A program made the translations under genes and the position numbers. From NCBI GenBank assembly GCA_009377525.1, contig WHTW01000022.1, positions 1 to 51,867 on the forward strand: a stretch of DNA of 51,867 nucleotides, read 5' to 3'. How positions within the stretch are numbered: the first letter of the stretch is position 1; every line of letters starts with the position of its first letter. The stretch is from Rhodospirillales bacterium. GTDB lineage: Bacteria > Pseudomonadota > Alphaproteobacteria > Reyranellales > Reyranellaceae. Below, piece after piece: positions 31,515 through 39,888 of the stretch. The notes under the pieces were generated by a model. It had not been told where the DNA came from. It was given only the letters and a program-made list of their open reading frames with translations, and searched no databases.

Positions 31515-32674
31515 CAGTTCCTCCCGCGGCCCAGCAGCCGGTCGGAGATGATGCGCTTCTGAATCTCCGAGGTGCCCTCGAAGATCTTGGTGAGCCGCGC
31601 ATCGCGCCAGTGGCGCTCGACGGCGTGCAGCGTGGTGTAGCCCGCGCCGCCATGGATCTGGATGCCCTCGCTGCACACGCGCTCGGCCATCTCCGAGGCG
31701 AACAGCTTCACCATCGAGGCCTCCTTGTCGCAGCGCTGCCCGGTGTCGATCTGCTCGCAGACGAAGTAGTTGAGCTGGCGGGCCGCTTCGATCTGGGTCG
31801 CCATCTCGGCGATCTTGAAGCGGATCGCCTGGAACTCGGCGATCGAGCGGCCGAACTGCTTGCGGTCGTTGGCGTACTTGATGGAATCGTCGAGTGCACC
31901 CTGGGCGAGGCCGATGGCGCGGGCGGCGGTGTGGGCGCGCGCCGTCTCGAGGCCGGACGTGGCGTAGTAGAAGGCCTGGCCTTCCTCGCCGATCATGTTC
32001 TCGGCCGTTACCCGGCAGTTGTCGAAGGCGAGCTCGTAGGTCTTCCAGCCAAAGTAACCGATCTTGGGAATCGGCGCGCCGCTGCAGCCGGGCGGCAGCT
32101 CGCCGCGCTTCTTCTCGAGGAAGAACATGGAGAGGCCCAAGTGGCGCTTGCCCGGCGGGGCGTCCGACGTGCGGGCGATGATGATCATGAAGTCGGCGCC
32201 GTCGGCGAAGGTGCACCAATACTTGTTGCCGCTGATCAGGTACGACGCACCGTCCTTCTTGGCGCGGCAGGAGATGTTGGAGATGTCCGACCCGGCATTG
32301 GGCTCGGACATGGAGAAGGCGCCCAAGAATTCGCCCTTGGCCATGCGCGGCAGGTAACGGGCGCGCTGCTCCTCGCTCATCATCTGCGAGCCGATCAGGA
32401 GGTTGCCGCGGGCGATCAGGGAGGCGACGCTCATCCAGCCGCGCGACAGCTCCTCGGTGACGAGGCAGTACTCGAAGCAGCCCAGCCCCAGGCCGCCGTA
32501 CTGCTCGGGGATCAGGATGCCGAAGTAGCCGAGTTCGGCCATCTTGTCCCGGAGGTCCATCGGGATGTCGCCCTTCTCGGGATCGAGCTTGTTGGCGACG
32601 GGCAGGACCTCGTTGAGGGTGAATTCACGCGCCTGCTCCTGGATCATGCGGCGCTCTTCGGTGATGTACGGCAT
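31514..32674 (-). CDS. acyl-CoA dehydrogenase
   Basis: This 386-residue flavoenzyme starts MPYITEERRMIQEQAREFTL. It has the family signatures GAFSMSEPNAGSDISNISCR and QIHGGAGYTTLHAVERHWRD, and FEGTSEIQKRIISDRLLGR near the end, which contains the Glu normally used as catalytic base. The length is standard, with no N-terminal extension such as that of methylsuccinyl-CoA dehydrogenase. It oxidises an acyl-CoA to an enoyl-CoA and passes electrons to ETF. It is flanked by two MaoC genes, 3 bp below one and overlapping the other, so dehydrogenation followed by hydration is the likely sequence. Confidence 0.92.
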   Translation of the reverse strand: MPYITEERRMIQEQAREFTLNEVLPVANKLDPEKGDIPMDLRDKMAELGYFGILIPEQYGGLGLGCFEYCLVTEELSRGWMSVASLIARGNLLIGSQMMSEEQRARYLPRMAKGEFLGAFSMSEPNAGSDISNISCRAKKDGASYLISGNKYWCTFADGADFMIIIARTSDAPPGKRHLGLSMFFLEKKRGELPPGCSGAPIPKIGYFGWKTYELAFDNCRVTAENMIGEEGQAFYYATSGLETARAHTAARAIGLAQGALDDSIKYANDRKQFGRSIAEFQAIRFKIAEMATQIEAARQLNYFVCEQIDTGQRCDKEASMVKLFASEMAERVCSEGIQIHGGAGYTTLHAVERHWRDARLTKIFEGTSEIQKRIISDRLLGRGRN

Positions 32675-32677
32675 TGC

Positions 32678-33163
32678 TTAGGCGTTCCTGAGACGGACGA
32701 GGTTGGTGCGCTTGAAGTCGATGGCGAGCTCTTCGCGCTGGTTGAAGCCCTTGGTGTGCCAGGTGACGATCCCGAAGCCCTTGTGGGAGTCCGAGATGCG
32801 CCGGTCGAGCACGACCGATTCGGCCCGGAGCGAATCGCCGGGATAGACCGGCTGATGATAGGTGAGCTGGTTGACGCCGAGGAACGGCCCACCGCCTTCG
32901 CTCAGATCCTCGACGGTGAGGCCGAACACGGTGGTGAAGACCAGCAGCGGGTTGACGACGATGCCGGGATGGCCGTGTGCGCGGGCGTAGGCGGCGTTGA
33001 AGTAGTGCGGATTGAAATGCAGCGTCAGGGTCGAGAAGAGGGTGCTCTCCGATTCCGTGACGGTGCGCCCCCAGTGATGCTTGAACACGCGGCCAGGCTC
33101 GAAGTCCTCATAGCGGTTCCCCTTCGGCACCAGCCGCGCGCGAGTCCTGAAATCCTCTGACAT
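32678..33163 (-). CDS. MaoC-like hydratase (second copy)
   Basis: This 161-residue protein starts MSEDFRTRARLVPKGNRYED. It has the same fold as the protein encoded at 31035: RYEDFEPGRVFKHHWGRTVT, then FSTLTLHFNPHYFNAAYARA and GIVVNPLLVFTTVFGLTVED. The N-P-H segment replaces the usual D-x-x-x-x-H of MaoC hydratases, so the mode of catalysis is uncertain. The two MaoC proteins may form a heteromeric hydratase. The ATG at 33163 is used; upstream residues of the frame come from a palindromic repeat. Confidence 0.85.
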   Translation of the reverse strand: MSEDFRTRARLVPKGNRYEDFEPGRVFKHHWGRTVTESESTLFSTLTLHFNPHYFNAAYARAHGHPGIVVNPLLVFTTVFGLTVEDLSEGGGPFLGVNQLTYHQPVYPGDSLRAESVVLDRRISDSHKGFGIVTWHTKGFNQREELAIDFKRTNLVRLRNA

Positions 33164-33181
33164 TCCCTCTCCTCGGATCAC

Positions 33182-33235
33182 CGGAGCGCGGGCCTCCGGC
33201 CCGCTCATGAATGCGGGCCGGAGGCCCGCGCTCCG
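33182..33235. repeat. palindromic intergenic repeat, type II (perfect arms)
   Basis: The 22-bp arms beginning CGGAGCGCGGGCCTCC are perfectly mirrored across CTCATGAATG. The repeat fills the space between the MmgE/PrpD gene end and the MaoC gene start. Confidence 0.88.
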
Positions 33236-33240
33236 AAGAA

Positions 33241-34590
33241 CTAGCTCTTGGTCGACGCCCTCGCGAGCTCACCCACGTCGCTCAGGCTGTCGATGCGCTC
33301 GATGGCGTCGGCCAGCCGGCGCGTGCCGGCGGCGCCCAGCACCGGCGTCACCAGGCTCTCGAATTTGGTCTCGATCGCCTTGCGCTGCTTGGCCACGTCG
33401 GCCCACGGGATGCCCGAATCGTGGCTCGCCTCCAGCGTCGTGCCGTCGTCGAGCTGGATCGCCATCTCGGCCAGCGAATGCTCCCAGTTGGGCTTGAACT
33501 CGATCGACACCTTGTCGCGCAGCGCCTTCATGCGTGGCTCCTGGGTGACGGCGTCGCTGTAGGAATCGAGCGCGGCGGTGTCGACGCCGTTCAGCGCCAT
33601 CGCCACGGTCTGGCGCAGCGAGAACTTGGCTTCCAGCCCGGTCGTCGGGTCGGGGATGTTGCAGACCTTGTCGGCGCCGGCGTCGATCCTGAGCAGGATC
33701 TTCTTCACCCGCTCGGGCGGGAAGTTGCTCTTCAGGCGGATCTCCTTGGCGCATTCGATGGGCGCGTGGGTGAGGTAGCAGGCGGCGTGGTACTTGAAGA
33801 GGTTATTGCGCAGATGCCAGCCCTGCGGCGGCTCGCCCAGTGCGGCGTCGGTATTCAGGTGGTCGCTCTGCGATGAGGCGAAGCCCTGGTCGCACTCCAG
33901 CGAATCACCTCGCGCGGTAAAGCCCTTGGCGGCGAGTCGCGCGGCGCGCAGGCCATGCTCGGAGGCGGTGCCGGCGTGCAATGGCTTGCACATGGTGCCG
34001 AAGTTGGATTTCAGCCCGGCCGCCTGGGTGGCGGCGATGCCGAAGGCGACGGCGAGTTGCTTGTCGCTGAGCCCGAACATGCGGCCTGCCGCGGCGGTGG
34101 CCGAGAACGAGCCGACCGTGCCGGTGACATGGAAGCCTTTCTGGTAGTGGCTGGGCGAGACCAGGCGGCCGACGCGGCCCGAGGTCTCGTAGCCTGCGAC
34201 GAAGCTCTCGATGAACAGCCGGCCCGACGCCTTGATCTGCTCGCCCAGCGCCAACAGGGCGGGGACCACGGTCACCGTCGGATGGCCGCCCATGGAGAAG
34301 TTGACGTCGTCATAGTCGAGCGCGTGGCTGGCCGCGCCGTTGATCAGGGTCGCCGTCGAGGGCAGCACCTTCTCGCCGCGGCCGACCAGCGAGGCAGGTC
34401 CCTTGGCGCCGTCCTCGAGCGCCTCGCGCACGAGGATGTCGGTCAGCTCCTCCTGCGCACCGGGCACGGTGACGGCGAACCAGTCGAGCAGGCATTGCTT
34501 GGTGCGCTCGACGAGGTCGGCCGGCAGATCGTTCCAGGCCAGGACGGCGGCGCGACGGGCGATTTCGGCGGTGACGGGGACGGCGGCCAT
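33241..34590 (-). CDS. MmgE/PrpD family protein
   Basis: This 449-residue protein starts MAAVPVTAEIARRAAVLAWN. It shows the family pattern: DWFAVTVPGAQEELTDILVR, ASHALDYDDVNFSMGGHPTV (the active-site D-D-x-H region), GTVGSFSATAAAGRMFGLSD and KPLHAGTASEHGLRAARLAA. The family holds 2-methylcitrate dehydratase, cis-aconitate decarboxylase and iminodisuccinate epimerase, so the reaction cannot be named. Its neighbours (CitE-type lyase, CoA-transferase, TRAP) favour a branched or tricarboxylic acid. A palindromic repeat separates it from the MaoC gene downstream and another from the methyltransferase gene upstream. Confidence 0.88.
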   Translation of the reverse strand: MAAVPVTAEIARRAAVLAWNDLPADLVERTKQCLLDWFAVTVPGAQEELTDILVREALEDGAKGPASLVGRGEKVLPSTATLINGAASHALDYDDVNFSMGGHPTVTVVPALLALGEQIKASGRLFIESFVAGYETSGRVGRLVSPSHYQKGFHVTGTVGSFSATAAAGRMFGLSDKQLAVAFGIAATQAAGLKSNFGTMCKPLHAGTASEHGLRAARLAAKGFTARGDSLECDQGFASSQSDHLNTDAALGEPPQGWHLRNNLFKYHAACYLTHAPIECAKEIRLKSNFPPERVKKILLRIDAGADKVCNIPDPTTGLEAKFSLRQTVAMALNGVDTAALDSYSDAVTQEPRMKALRDKVSIEFKPNWEHSLAEMAIQLDDGTTLEASHDSGIPWADVAKQRKAIETKFESLVTPVLGAAGTRRLADAIERIDSLSDVGELARASTKS

Positions 34591-34652
34591 GGTGCCTCCT
34601 AGAAAATTCGTGCGGCCAAGTGTCGGATATGGGGCGCGGCGTTGTCTAGGAT

Positions 34653-34717
34653 CATCGGAGCGCGGGCCTCTGGCCCGCATCATGATCATGAGCGGACCAG
34701 AGGTCCGCGCTCCGATG
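34653..34717. repeat. palindromic intergenic repeat, type II
   Basis: CATCGGAGCGCGGGCCTCTG is mirrored with a few G-A changes by CAGAGGTCCGCGCTCCGATG around a CATGATCATG centre. It lies between the MmgE/PrpD start and the methyltransferase stop codon. Confidence 0.85.
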
Positions 34718-34721
34718 AGAG

Positions 34722-35321
34722 CTACTTCCGCGCAACGATATGGAAGATGTGCCAGTGCTTGGCGTTGCCGCGCGGCGTCACGCCGTCATCCTCTTCCTCC
34801 TCGAACATTTCCAGCTCGAGGCCGTCCAGCATCGCGAGCGCCTCGTCGCGGCTGACGAAGGTCATGCCGGCACGCCCGTCCCATGAATCGCGCGGGCCGT
34901 ACCATTGCCCGCTGAAGCGTCCGCCGGACGGCAATGCGTCGCGGATGCGTTCCCACAGGCGATGGAACGCCTCGGGTTCGCAAAGCGGCATGGCGAAGCT
35001 GGAGTTCACCAGCTTGAGGCCGATCGGCAACGGCACCTCCTCGAAGCGCGCCTGGATGGGCGTGAGCTCATGGCCGGGAGGCAACGGTCGGGCCTGCAGT
35101 TGGCGCAGCGCTTCGGGTTCGGCGTCGACGGCGACGACGCGCCAACCGCGGTGCAGCATCTCGATCACGTCGCGGCCGTCGCCGCAGCCGAGATCGACGG
35201 CGAGCGAGCCCGCCGCATCGGGGCCGAACCGATCGAGCGCTGTGATCAAGGTGCGGCGCGGCGGGCGCTCGCGCAGCTTCTCGTAGTAGGCCGCCCAGCC
35301 AGCGGATTTATCTTCCGTCAT
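34722..35321 (-). CDS. class I SAM-dependent methyltransferase (TehB-like)
   Basis: This 199-residue protein starts MTEDKSAGWAAYYEKLRERP. The SAM site is clear: SLAVDLGCGDGRDVIEMLHR (motif I D-L-G-C-G-x-G) and WRVVAVDAEPEALRQLQARP (acidic end of strand 2), followed by LVNSSFAMPLCEPEAFHRLW. The WYGPRDSWDG and KHWHIFHIVARK ends resemble TehB/thiopurine-type methyltransferases. The target is unknown. It diverges from the iron-type binding protein gene across about 94 bp, which contains an AT-rich stretch (CAAACAATAATG) that may hold the promoter of the latter. Confidence 0.85.
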   Translation of the reverse strand: MTEDKSAGWAAYYEKLRERPPRRTLITALDRFGPDAAGSLAVDLGCGDGRDVIEMLHRGWRVVAVDAEPEALRQLQARPLPPGHELTPIQARFEEVPLPIGLKLVNSSFAMPLCEPEAFHRLWERIRDALPSGGRFSGQWYGPRDSWDGRAGMTFVSRDEALAMLDGLELEMFEEEEDDGVTPRGNAKHWHIFHIVARK

Positions 35322-35415
35322 ACGCTCGTTCGCGGCGGGTCATGCTTGTCGCCTGTTGCATCGTGTGATCGTATGCCCTCCAAACAATAATGAAGTCACG
35401 CCCAGGAAGGAACCA

Positions 35416-36432
35416 ATGAAGGGGTTGGCAGGCCTCGCGATCGTCGCAGCGCTCGCCTTTGCGCCGGCGGCGCGCGCGGACATCAAGGCTCTCGAAGAGG
35501 GCGCCAAGAAGGAAGGCGAGCTCACCTGGTACGTCGCGCACTACACGTCTGAGGGCGCCGAGGATCTGGGCCGTGGCTTCACCAAGATGTACGGCGTCAA
35601 GGTCAACGTCGTGCGCACCACGGCGCAGGTCGCCTATCAGCGCCTCCTTCAGGATCTCAAGAACAACCAGACGATCTGCGACGTCTTCTCCTCGACCGAC
35701 GTCGGCCACTACGTCCGCCTGGCGGCCGAGGGGCGCTTCGAGAAGTACGCTCCGGAGAGCGCGTCCAAGATCCTCCCGGCCTTCCGCAGCTTCGACCCCG
35801 CAGGCTTCTATCACACGACCTCGGCCGGCCTGGTCGTGCTGACCTACAACTCGACCAAGGTGAAGGCCGAGGAAGCGCCCAAGAAGTGGCAGGACCTTCT
35901 GGACATCAAATGGAAAGGCAAGGTCTCGACTGGCCATCCCGGTTTCTCGGGCTATGTCGGCACCTGGGTGCTGACGATGAAGAACCTCTATGACTGGAGC
36001 TATTTCGACAAGCTGGAGAAGAACAAGCCGCAGATCGGCCGCTCGATCAACGACACGGTGACGGCGCTCAATGCCGGCGAGCGGCAGGTCGCGGCGGGCG
36101 CCGACGGCTCGACCCTGTTCAGCGCCTCGCGCGGCAATCCGCTCGCGGTGTCCTACCCGACGGACGGCTCGGTCCTGATCATCGCGCCGTCGGCGATCAT
36201 GAAGGGCACCAAGCATCCAAACGCCGCCAAGCTCTTCATGGAGTACCTCTATTCAATCGAGGCGGCGAAGATCAATGCCAAGCATTTCGCCATCCCGCTC
36301 CGGCCGGAAGTGCCGTCGCCGCCGGGCGCCAAGCCGATCAGCGAGATCAAGACCATCCGGCCGACGGTGGCGGAGATCGACAAGGGCATCCCCGAGGTGA
36401 TCGAGCAGTGGCGCGACACGTTCGGGAATTGA
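35416..36432 (+). CDS. iron-type ABC transporter substrate-binding protein
   Basis: This 338-residue protein starts MKGLAGLAIVAALAFAPAAR, a signal peptide cleaved after ARA. AGGAAGG lies 5 nt upstream of the ATG. The fold is that of the AfuA/FbpA class: ALEEGAKKEGELTWYVAHYT, QRLLQDLKNNQTICDVFSST, KWQDLLDIKWKGKVSTGHPG, and GSVLIIAPSAIMKGTKHPNA. Iron, polyamine or sulfonate ligands occur in this class, and the Tyr pair used for iron is not obvious. The permease and ATPase of the same system follow, but the permease is truncated and a long palindromic repeat intervenes. Confidence 0.88.
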   Translation: MKGLAGLAIVAALAFAPAARADIKALEEGAKKEGELTWYVAHYTSEGAEDLGRGFTKMYGVKVNVVRTTAQVAYQRLLQDLKNNQTICDVFSSTDVGHYVRLAAEGRFEKYAPESASKILPAFRSFDPAGFYHTTSAGLVVLTYNSTKVKAEEAPKKWQDLLDIKWKGKVSTGHPGFSGYVGTWVLTMKNLYDWSYFDKLEKNKPQIGRSINDTVTALNAGERQVAAGADGSTLFSASRGNPLAVSYPTDGSVLIIAPSAIMKGTKHPNAAKLFMEYLYSIEAAKINAKHFAIPLRPEVPSPPGAKPISEIKTIRPTVAEIDKGIPEVIEQWRDTFGN

Positions 36433-36437
36433 TCAAG

Positions 36438-36592
36438 GGAGCGCGCCACTCCGGTGGCGCGTCTTCTCATGATTTTCCGGACCGCGCGCTGGGTCGCGGT
36501 TTACCGCGACCTTCTCGCGCGCCTCATGAGCGAGCCGGAGGCTCGCAGTCCGGAAGAGCATGATCGCGCCACTGGAGTGGCGCGTCCCCAGC
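36438..36592. repeat. composite palindromic repeat (type I with extra stems)
   Basis: GGAGCGCGCCACTCCGGTGG and its near-complement at the far end enclose a type I unit (TTTCCGGACCGCGCG and GCTCGCAGTCCGGAAG), with an extra GGTCGCGGTTTACCGCGACC hairpin inserted in it. It separates the binding protein gene from the truncated permease. Confidence 0.82.
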
Positions 36593-36639
36593 GATGACCG
36601 TCGCCGCGCCGGCACTCGGGCGGCGATCGACGTCCGATC

Positions 36640-37452
36640 GTGCTCGGGCCGTCGCGCTGGGCGATGTTCGGCTACGCCGTGTTCGTGGCCGCGCTGGCGA
36701 TGTTCCTGCCGTACCTGTTCTTGATCCAGGCTGCCTTCGCCAAGGCCTGGGGTCGCGGCTTCGGGCTGGAGAACATTTCGCTCAGGAACTTCCACTTCGT
36801 GCTGTTCGAGCACGGGACGGCGGCCAAATCGGTGCTGAACAGCTTCGTCAATGCCGGCGTCAGCGCCACCTCGGTCGTGATCCTGACCCTGGGCGTAGCC
36901 TACATCGTCACCCGCCGCCTGGTGCCGTTCGGCGGCATCCTGGGCTTCCTGTGTATTGCGCCGTTCGTGATTCCGGGCGTGGTGCTGGCGATCGGCTTCT
37001 ATGCCGCCTACGCGCCGCCGCCGCTCGCGCTCTGCGGCACGGCGCCGATCCTGATCCTGGCCTTCACCACGCGTTTCCTGCCGATCGGCTACGTCAACGC
37101 CAGCGCCGCCATCCGCAGCCTCAATCCCGAGATGGAGGAGGCGGTGTGCGTGCTGGGCGGCAGCCGGCTGACGGCCCTTCGCCGCGTCGTGGCGCCCCTG
37201 CTCAAGCGCAGCCTTTTGGGCGCCTGGCTGCTGATCTTCATTCCGGCAACGCGCGAATTGTCGGCGGCGATCTTTCTCTACGGCCCCAACACCAAGGTCG
37301 CCTCGGTCATGATCTTCGACATGAGCGAGGAGGGGAATTTCGAGTACCTTGCGGCGTTGGCCCTGATCCTGCAGGTGCTGACCCTGCCGCTGCTCTGGAT
37401 CGGCCAGAAGGCGCTGGGACGTGATTTCATGCTGAGACGCACCGCGACATGA
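36640..37452 (+). CDS. ABC permease, C-terminal half only (likely truncated)
   Basis: The protein is 270 residues from a GTG at 36640 (LGPSRWAMFGYAVFVAALAM), with about six helices and one EAA loop (LNPEMEEAVCVLGGSRLTAL) that contacts the ATPase. Permeases paired with AfuA-type proteins are usually about 550 residues with two such halves. In the same frame, the codons before the GTG read RRHSGGDRRPIV back to a TGA at 36595, which looks like the linker between halves. An ATG at 36594 in another frame gives MTVAAPALGRRSTS, like the N-terminus of a full permease. An internal deletion that removed the first half fits both facts. Whether the remaining half works as a homodimer is unknown. Confidence 0.8.
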   Translation: MLGPSRWAMFGYAVFVAALAMFLPYLFLIQAAFAKAWGRGFGLENISLRNFHFVLFEHGTAAKSVLNSFVNAGVSATSVVILTLGVAYIVTRRLVPFGGILGFLCIAPFVIPGVVLAIGFYAAYAPPPLALCGTAPILILAFTTRFLPIGYVNASAAIRSLNPEMEEAVCVLGGSRLTALRRVVAPLLKRSLLGAWLLIFIPATRELSAAIFLYGPNTKVASVMIFDMSEEGNFEYLAALALILQVLTLPLLWIGQKALGRDFMLRRTAT

Positions 37453-38510
37453 GCAAGCTTGTCCTGAAGAACGTCGCCCGCCGCTACGGTGCGGTCGAGG
37501 CCGTCGCCGACTTCTCCCTTGAGCTGGTGCCGGGCGAGTTCGTGTCGCTGCTGGGCCCGTCGGGCTGCGGCAAGACCACGACCTTGCGCATGATCGCGGG
37601 CTTCGTGCCGCCGTCGGCCGGCACCATCGATATGGACGGCCGGCAGATCTCCTCGCCGTCCTCCGTCGTGCCGCCTGAGAAGCGGCGCATGTCGATGATC
37701 TTCCAGAGCTATGCCATCTGGCCGAACATGACGGTGGGCGAGAACGTCGGCTTCGGCCTGCAGGTGCGCAGGCTTTCGCGCGGCGAGATCGACCGCAAGG
37801 TCGACGCCATTCTCGACGTCGTGCAGATGCGCAACCTCAAGGGCCGCTATCCCGCCGAGCTGTCGGGCGGCCAGCAACAACGCGTGGCGCTGGCCCGCGC
37901 CATCGTTGTCGAGCCCGAGGTGCTGCTGCTCGACGAGCCGCTCTCCAATCTCGACGCCAACCTGCGCGAGGAGATGCGCTTCGAGATCCGCCGCCTGCAC
38001 GACGAGTTCAAGATCACCACCGTCTACGTCACCCATGACCAGTCCGAGGCCATGGTGACCTCCGACCGCATCGTGGTGATGAACAAGGGTCGCATCGAGC
38101 AGATCGACACGCCGCACGTGCTCTATGCCCGGCCTAGAAGCCGGTTCGTGGCGGGCTTCATCGGCCGCACCAACTTCCTGGAAGGCAGCCGGCAGGGCAG
38201 TGAGGTGCGCTTCGACGGCTTCTCGGCCGCTGCCTCGGCCCTCGAAGGCGCCAACGGAACGGGCGGCCTTCTCTATTCGCTGCGCCCGCAGGCCATCGGT
38301 CTCGCGACGCAAAAGCCGAACGGCGGCGTTCTTGCCGTGGAAGCAGAAATCGCAGGGCGATCCTACCTAGGTGAATATTGGGACTATCAGGTGAAGCCCC
38401 TCGGCGCTGCCAAGCCGTTGCGCGTTTCGACCGGTCCCAACGCGGTTTTCGAGATCGGCACCCGCGTCTGGCTGGAGATCGATCCCTCGGCCATGGTACG
38501 GGTAGAATAG
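37449..38510 (+). CDS. ABC transporter ATP-binding protein (iron/spermidine type)
   Basis: This 353-residue protein has an intact nucleotide-binding domain: Walker A LLGPSGCGKTTTLRMIAGFV, Q-loop in MSMIFQSYAIWPNMTVGENV, signature ELSGGQQQRVALARAI, Walker B VLLLDEPLSNLD, and H-loop TTVYVTHDQSEAM. A C-terminal TOBE-type domain of about 110 residues follows (SLRPQAIGLATQ and on to SYLGEYWDYQVKP). It drives uptake with the permease it overlaps by 4 bp (ATGA). Only one half-permease is encoded, so the transporter may be crippled or may use two copies of that half. Confidence 0.92.
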   Translation: MSKLVLKNVARRYGAVEAVADFSLELVPGEFVSLLGPSGCGKTTTLRMIAGFVPPSAGTIDMDGRQISSPSSVVPPEKRRMSMIFQSYAIWPNMTVGENVGFGLQVRRLSRGEIDRKVDAILDVVQMRNLKGRYPAELSGGQQQRVALARAIVVEPEVLLLDEPLSNLDANLREEMRFEIRRLHDEFKITTVYVTHDQSEAMVTSDRIVVMNKGRIEQIDTPHVLYARPRSRFVAGFIGRTNFLEGSRQGSEVRFDGFSAAASALEGANGTGGLLYSLRPQAIGLATQKPNGGVLAVEAEIAGRSYLGEYWDYQVKPLGAAKPLRVSTGPNAVFEIGTRVWLEIDPSAMVRVE

Positions 38511-38533
38511 TCGCCCAACACCAGAGTGAGATC

Positions 38534-39712
38534 ATGACCGCAGGACCGCTTGCCCGCTTCACCGTGCTCGACCTGACGCGGGTGCGTGCCGGCCCGACCG
38601 CCGTGCGCTACCTCGCCGACTGGGGCGCCAACTGCATCAAGGTCGAGATGCCGCCGTCGGCCGGCGAGATGGACATGGGCGGGCCGCGCCACGGGCCCGA
38701 CTTCCAGAACCTGCACCGCAACAAGCAGTCGATCACGCTCAATCTCAAGGAGCCGGACGGCCTCGCCGTCTTCATGAAGCTGGTCGAGAAGGCCGACGTC
38801 GTGGTCGAGAACTACCGCGCCGACGTGAAGTTTCGCCTCGGCATCGACTACGAGAGCCTGAAGAAGGCGAACCCGCGCATCATCCTGGGCTCGATCTCGG
38901 GCTTCGGTCAGGACGGTCCCTATGCCGAGCGCGCGGGCTTCGACCAGATCGCCCAGGGCATGGGCGGCCTGATGTGGGTCACCGGCATGCCGGGCGGCGG
39001 ACCAGTGCGCGCCGGCATCGCCGTGGCCGACGTCGGCGCGGGCCTGCACTGCGCTATCGGCATCCTGACGGCGCTGCTCGAGCGCGAGGTCTCGGGACAG
39101 GGCCAGTGGATTTCGACGTCGCTGCTGCAGGCCATGATCTCGATGTGCGACTTCCAGGCGGCGCGCTGGACCATCGCCAAGGACGTACCGGGCCAGGCCG
39201 GCAACAACCATCCGACCTCGATTCCGACCGGCGTGTTCAAGACCAAGGACGGCTACATCAACATCGCCGCGGCCGGCGGCCACATCTACAAGCGCTTCTG
39301 CGAGGCCATCAACGCGCCGGAGCTGATGACCGACGAGAAGTTCTCGACCGACAAGGCGCGCGCCAAGAACCGCGACGCGCTGAACGCCGAGATCGACAAG
39401 CGGGTGGCGACCTACGGCAGCGCCGAGCTGGTCGAGAAGCTCAACAAGGCGGGCGTGCCCGCGGGTCCGATCTACAAGATGGACGAGATGTTCGCCGATC
39501 CGCAGGTCAAGCACCTGAAGATGGCGTATCCGGTCAAGTCGCCCAAGCTCGGCGAGATCGAGGTCGTCGGCCAGGCCATCAACATGAGCCGCACGCCCTT
39601 CGAGATGCGTTCGGCCACGCCCGAGCAGGGCGAGCACACCGAGGCCGTGCTGAAGGAGGCGGGCTACGACGCCGCGGCAATCGAGAGCTTCAAGCAGCGC
39701 GGCGTGATCTGA
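38534..39712 (+). CDS. CaiB/BaiF family (class III) CoA-transferase, second copy
   Basis: This 392-residue protein starts MTAGPLARFTVLDLTRVRAG. The catalytic Asp is D166 in RAGIAVADVGAGLHC. Other family segments are VVENYRADVKFRLGIDYESL and AGVPAGPIYKMDEMFADPQV. It differs clearly from the copy at 29741-30955, so it likely handles a different acid. It begins 23 bp after the ABC ATPase gene and is followed by a composite palindromic repeat and then the crotonase gene, a natural partner for acyl-CoA handling. Confidence 0.92.
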   Translation: MTAGPLARFTVLDLTRVRAGPTAVRYLADWGANCIKVEMPPSAGEMDMGGPRHGPDFQNLHRNKQSITLNLKEPDGLAVFMKLVEKADVVVENYRADVKFRLGIDYESLKKANPRIILGSISGFGQDGPYAERAGFDQIAQGMGGLMWVTGMPGGGPVRAGIAVADVGAGLHCAIGILTALLEREVSGQGQWISTSLLQAMISMCDFQAARWTIAKDVPGQAGNNHPTSIPTGVFKTKDGYINIAAAGGHIYKRFCEAINAPELMTDEKFSTDKARAKNRDALNAEIDKRVATYGSAELVEKLNKAGVPAGPIYKMDEMFADPQVKHLKMAYPVKSPKLGEIEVVGQAINMSRTPFEMRSATPEQGEHTEAVLKEAGYDAAAIESFKQRGVI

Positions 39713-39870
39713 TGGAGCGCGGACTTCCAAGTCCGCTCATGGTCATGCTCTTCCGGACCGCGCGCCTCCGGCGCGCTCATGGGCGAGCCGGAGGCGCGCG
39801 GTCCAGAAGAATATGAGCGTGGAGAGCCGAATCGACCTACGGTCGATTCGGCGTTGGAGGCCCGCGGTCC
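39713..39870. repeat. composite palindromic repeat between caiB-type and crotonase genes
   Basis: The block holds one half of a type II unit (GGAGCGCGGACTTCCAAGTC), a full type I unit (CTTCCGGACCGCGCGCCTCC mirrored by GGAGGCGCGCGGTCCAGAAG), and a third, different palindrome at 39826-39852 with perfect 12-bp arms GCCGAATCGACC and GGTCGATTCGGC around TAC. It looks like one repeat inserted into another. Confidence 0.82.
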
Positions 39871-39888
39871 GGCAAGAAGGAGAACCAA

